Assembly (NCBI GenBank): GCA_003573635.1
Contig: QUTJ01031315.1
Span: 1-10,838, forward strand
DNA from: Goniomonas avonlea
Taxonomy: Eukaryota > Cryptophyceae > Goniomonadida > Goniomonadaceae
Direction of reading: 5' to 3'
Length of the DNA stretch: 10,838 nt
Part shown: one piece after another, positions 8,540-10,838 of the stretch
How the letters are laid out: every line of letters starts with the position of its first letter
How positions within the stretch are numbered: the stretch's first letter is position 1
The notes under the pieces: generated by a model
What the model was told of the DNA's origin: nothing
The model's input: the letters and a program-made list of their open reading frames with translations, nothing else
The model's database searches: none
Program-made: the position numbers and the translations under genes

Positions 8540-8860
8540 GAGGCGAAGAGAGCTCGCCCACTTCACGTGGATGCCCCTGGAATGGAGGCACTCGGATGCA
8601 CTCGAACACACCCGAACTCACTTTAATCCACCCGAATTTGCGAATTTGCCTGGGACCGGCTCGGTGTTGCTCGGGGTGAAGACTTCACTCACTTCACACG
8701 GATGCACCTGGAGTCACTCGACATCATTCTAACTCACCAGGCTGCTATGAGGTGGTGCTCACGTAATTCACCCGATTTCCTTGAATTCAGCCGAATTTTC
8801 ACTGGAATTCGCCCGAATTTTCACTTGACGACTTCGCCTAGTTCCGTGAGGTGGTGCTCT
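8540..8860. repeat. Degenerate CACCCGAATT-type repeat region
   Basis: No convincing gene. The stretch holds scattered variants of CACCCGAATTT (for example near 8629, 8769 and 8809), paired segments such as ACTTCACGTGGATGCCCCTGGA (near 8561) and ACTTCACACGGATGCACCTGGA (near 8691), and GAGGTGGTGCTC at 8749 and 8848. It reads as decayed tandem sequence. Possible 3' UTR of the MFS gene at its left end. Confidence 0.5.
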
Positions 8861-8895
8861 CACTCAGCTAAGTGTATCTACGAGGAGGTGGCAGT

Positions 8896-9130
8896 GCCCC
8901 CGACAATGACAAAGCCCAGCCGCTGCAGCGTGGCGCACTGCGCCAGTGTGACAGTGAGAGACTGCAATGGCAGCGTGGCTGGCACTGCGGTGCCACGTTG
9001 TGCCCAACAATAAAATCAGTCCCACCACTGTGACGTGTGGCCACTGTGACAGCGAGAGACTGCAACGCCAGCGGTTGCGCACTGGAGTCACGTGTACTCG
9101 GCCCGCAGTGCCACGCCGTGCCCACGTACG
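8896..9130. repeat. Two-copy degenerate repeat of about 98 bp
   Basis: GTGACAGTGAGAGACTGCAA at 8948 recurs as GTGACAGCGAGAGACTGCAA at 9046, a 98-base shift. Further matches follow: a GGCAGCG/GCCAGCG segment, then GCACTGCGGTGCCACG and CGCAGTGCCACGCCGTG. Nothing in this stretch supports a gene. Confidence 0.65.
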
Positions 9131-9154
9131 AGGACGCGTTTTAACCAGAAGGCA

Positions 9155-9385
9155 CGAGACTCACTGCGCTCACTTGCGGAGTGCGCTACTCCCACTGAGT
9201 CACTAGCAGGACTAGCACTCCTCTCACTCGCGAGTGCCTCGTCAGACTCGCTGCGCTCACTTGCGGAGTGGGTACGTTTTTTGCCCTTGTCATTTTGCAA
9301 GCGCTAGACTCACTACTCTCACTGAGTCCCTCGCGAGTGCCGAGCAGGACTCACTGCGCTCACTTGCGGAGTGCCTTTTTGCGCT
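9155..9385. repeat. Three-copy repeat with core ACTCACTGCGCTCACTTGCG
   Basis: The core recurs at 9159, 9246 (one change) and 9349, each followed by GAGTG. Between copies are CACTGAGTC and CTCGCGAGTGCC segments with local inverted symmetry (for example TCGCGA). Minus-strand frames give Ser/Glu/Arg-rich peptides (SASERSES) from the repeat; with no other coding sign I treat these as by-products. Confidence 0.8.
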
Positions 9386-9562
9386 AGACTCATTTTGTTG
9401 GCCCAGGAGGCAGGCACCATCATGAAGTGTATATATTCAATATCTGGCGAGATAGAGAGAACGGTGTCGAAAGAAACTGTGAGCAGCTCCTTGCTCGCAG
9501 ACTGTCCACAGTCTTGCTTTCACACACTCTCAACATTTCGCAGCACAAGAGTCTCGCAATCT

Positions 9563-9597
9563 TGAAACACACACTCTCTCACACGCACACACGCACG
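9563..9597. repeat. CA-rich tract, inverted relative to the next microsatellite
   Basis: GAAACACACACTCTCTCACACGCACACACGC on plus. It is complementary in type to the TG-rich tract that starts near 9651, so the two could pair as a long imperfect hairpin with a loop of about 55 bases. Confidence 0.6.
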
Positions 9598-9650
9598 TCA
9601 TTCGAGATGAATGGGTTGAAAGGCTGTGGCGTCGGTTGAGTTCGAAGGCT

Positions 9651-9893
9651 GTGTGGTGTGTGCGCGTGCGCGCGCGTGTGTGACGTATGTGTATGTGTAT
9701 GTGTGTGTGTGTTGTGTGTGTGTGTGTGTTTGTGTGTGTGTGCGTGCGTGCGTGCGCGCGCGTGTGTGTGACGTATGTGTATGTGTGTGTGTGTGTGTGC
9801 GCGCGCGCGCGTGTGCGTGTGTGTGACGGATGTGGTGTGTGTGTGTGTTGGGTGTGTTGGGTGTGTTGGTGTGTGTGTGTGTGGGTGTGTGTG
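9651..9893. repeat. Compound (TG)n/(CG)n microsatellite
   Basis: About 240 bases of nearly uninterrupted alternating pyrimidine-purine sequence, mixing TGTG, TATG and CGCG runs. A higher-order structure is visible: CGCGCGCGTGTGTG followed by TGACGTATGTGTATG occurs with TGACGTA at 9681 and 9769, and a variant TGACGGA at 9822. Alternating CG/TG sequence of this length can adopt Z-DNA. All open frames through it are repeat artefacts. Confidence 0.95.
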
Positions 9894-10029
9894 CAACTCC
9901 GAGTCTCAAGGCGAGCTCCGAGCCCCAGCGTGACCTGGCGTGTCCTGCTCACCGACGCATCCTTCTGACTGGCTGAGAGTCTTTCTCTCGCACGGAGCAG
10001 ACACAGAAGCGCATTGTGATACTCTCAGA

Positions 10030-10360
10030 GAAAGAGCTATCATCTGTCGTGCTATCTCCACAGGAACCAGGGGTGGCAGCTGCAAGGGACTAGCCGAGAG
10101 TCTTTCCCTTGCGGCTGCGCGTTCTATGCACATGCTGTCTCACGACAGTGCATGCTGTGTCGTGCTGCCTCCACAGGAACCAGGAGCGGTTGTGCTGTGT
10201 GCTGTCTCACAACAGCGCATGCTGTGCCATGCCGTCTCCACAGGAACAAGCAGCAGCTGCTGTGAGAGACTCAGCAGAGAGTCTTGCCCTTGCAGCAGAC
10301 ACAACTCTGTGGCATGCTGGCTCACAGTGTCATGCAGTCTCCACAGGCACCAGCAGCGGC
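10030..10360 (-). repeat. Degenerate repeats from the 3' end of the sugar transporter gene
   Basis: On the minus strand, variants of GCTGGTGCCTGTGGAGAC occur four times; the plus-strand CTCCACAGG cores are at 10339, 10236, 10169 and 10056. The spacings (103, 67, 113) suggest a two-part unit repeated about every 170-180 bases. A second element, GCAAGGGCAAGACTCTC or GCAAGGGAAAGACTCTC, occurs twice. The copy nearest the gene encodes its last residues and the stop; the others are downstream. Confidence 0.8.
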
Positions 10361-10838
10361 TGCTGCAATCCTCTCCTCGACGGCCGCCACCGCCTTGCGA
10401 AGTGCTCCTCGACCTCGCCGAGAGTCTTCCCCTTGGTCTCTGGAATCATTGTGCCGGCATATACGCACCATATGAGCTGCATGCCCATGTAGAGGAAAAA
10501 CACCCCGTAGGGTGACGAGGCTCCTGTGATGGCCTCGAGTCGCGTGAAGGTGCCTGAGATCGCAAACACGCACATCCAGGTGCATGCGGAGACCAGGCCC
10601 ATGGAGCTGCCTCGTACCTGCAGGCTTGAGTCACTGCATCATCACGTTGAGAACCCATCTCCCCGAGCAAGGCAGGCAATGCGAGGCGGTGCAAGGCAGC
10701 GCAAGGCAGTAGGCAACGATCTCCGATGGCACCCCCCCACGCGTCACTAGTCACGCACCTTCTGCGGTAACAGCTCCGATGCGACCGTCCAAGGCACCCC
10801 CCCCCCCACCCCTCCCACAGTCACGCACCTTCTGTGGT
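10330..10838 (-). CDS. Sugar porter (MFS SP family) C-terminal part, 5' end missing
   Basis: The last exon is 10617-10330 (96 codons with stop), preceded by a GT-AG intron with acceptor CCTGCAG. It encodes VRGSSMGLVSACTW, two transmembrane helices and PETKGKT (10443-10423), the hallmark after helix 12 of SP-family sugar transporters. The upstream exon ends at 10759 and reads GVPWTVASELLPQK. Joined, this gives VPWTVASELLPQKVRGSSMG, the conserved loop between helices 10 and 11. The intron would be 141 bases with donor GTGCGT at 10758. However, CCACAGAAG and GTGCGTGACT recur at 10837-10819, so the true donor could be that upstream copy and the one at 10758 an intronic duplicate. Likely role is proton-coupled or facilitative sugar transport; the substrate cannot be told. 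The tail after PETKGKTLGEVEEHF (RRWRPSRRGLQQPLLVPVETA) is repeat-derived at its end. Confidence 0.87.
10749..10838 (-). repeat. 70-bp tandem duplication of an exon end and splice donor
   Basis: On the minus strand, CC(A/G)CAGAAG followed by GTGCGTGACT occurs at 10837-10819 and 10767-10749, a 70-base shift. Each copy is followed by a G-rich run and GTGCC, the first with 11 consecutive G. The segment between encodes the exon GVPWTVASELLPQK. The first copy is cut by the window edge. Confidence 0.82.

Noticed and set aside
8262-8732. 156-residue plus-strand open frame over the MFS gene end
   Set aside because: It overlaps exon 8 in another frame; the MFS frame there gives conserved helix sequence and a sensible stop.
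9088-9307. Ser/Glu/Arg-rich minus-strand peptide (SASERSES)
   Set aside because: Produced entirely by the three-copy repeat; the opposite strand is open too, so it is no evidence of coding.
9155-9385. Possible CRISPR array
   Set aside because: Only three imperfect copies with unequal spacing (87 and 103), spacers that resemble each other, and clear eukaryotic genes around it.
9530-9968. Long His/Thr- or Val/Cys-rich open frames on both strands
   Set aside because: They are translations of the TG/CA microsatellite, open in several frames at once, with no non-repeat domain.

Overview
The window looks like nuclear DNA of a microbial eukaryote with a compact genome. Five of the six protein-coding genes are split by GT-AG introns, mostly 41 to 58 bases long with a few between 70 and 320. 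The conserved families (leishmanolysin-type protease, RWD/DUF1115 protein, RING-H2 protein, MFSD9-like transporter, sugar porter) are typical of protists, and the standard genetic code fits. I cannot place the lineage from the sequence. I see no bacterial operons, IS elements, CRISPR arrays, rRNA or tRNA. Exon structures below were built by hand: every junction is GT...AG, keeps the reading frame and restores family-typical protein sequence, but none has been checked against transcripts.

Layout. 235-1550 (minus): an M8 metallopeptidase, five exons visible, 3' end beyond the window start; its last visible intron (1-234) is a degenerate minisatellite. 1551-1782: AT-rich divergent intergenic region with palindromes. 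1783-2838 (plus): intronless RWDD2-like RWD/DUF1115 protein. 3035-4496 (minus): Ser/Pro-rich unknown protein, four or five exons, convergent with the RWD gene. 4497-5044: intergenic with an AT microsatellite. 5045-6190 (minus): six-exon RING-H2 protein. 6191-6375: short divergent promoter region. 6376-8440 (plus): eight-exon MFSD9-like MFS transporter, complete at 428 residues. 8441-10329: no convincing gene; degenerate tandem repeats and a large TG/CG microsatellite. 10330-10838 (minus): C-terminal end of an SP-family sugar transporter, 5' part outside the window.

The genes do not form an obvious pathway. The most striking theme is structural. In the three genes that have unusually long introns with repeats, the tandem repeats sit on the splice donor: each repeat copy carries the donor, with some or all copies also carrying the exon end. 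This is seen in the protease (about six degenerate copies), the MFS gene (three copies, 44-bp period) and the sugar transporter (two copies, 70-bp period). Both transporter genes also have repeated 3' ends that include the stop-codon region. This suggests a recurrent process that makes or grows tandem arrays at exon boundaries, lengthening introns and multiplying donor-like sites. It is the main candidate for an undescribed phenomenon here.
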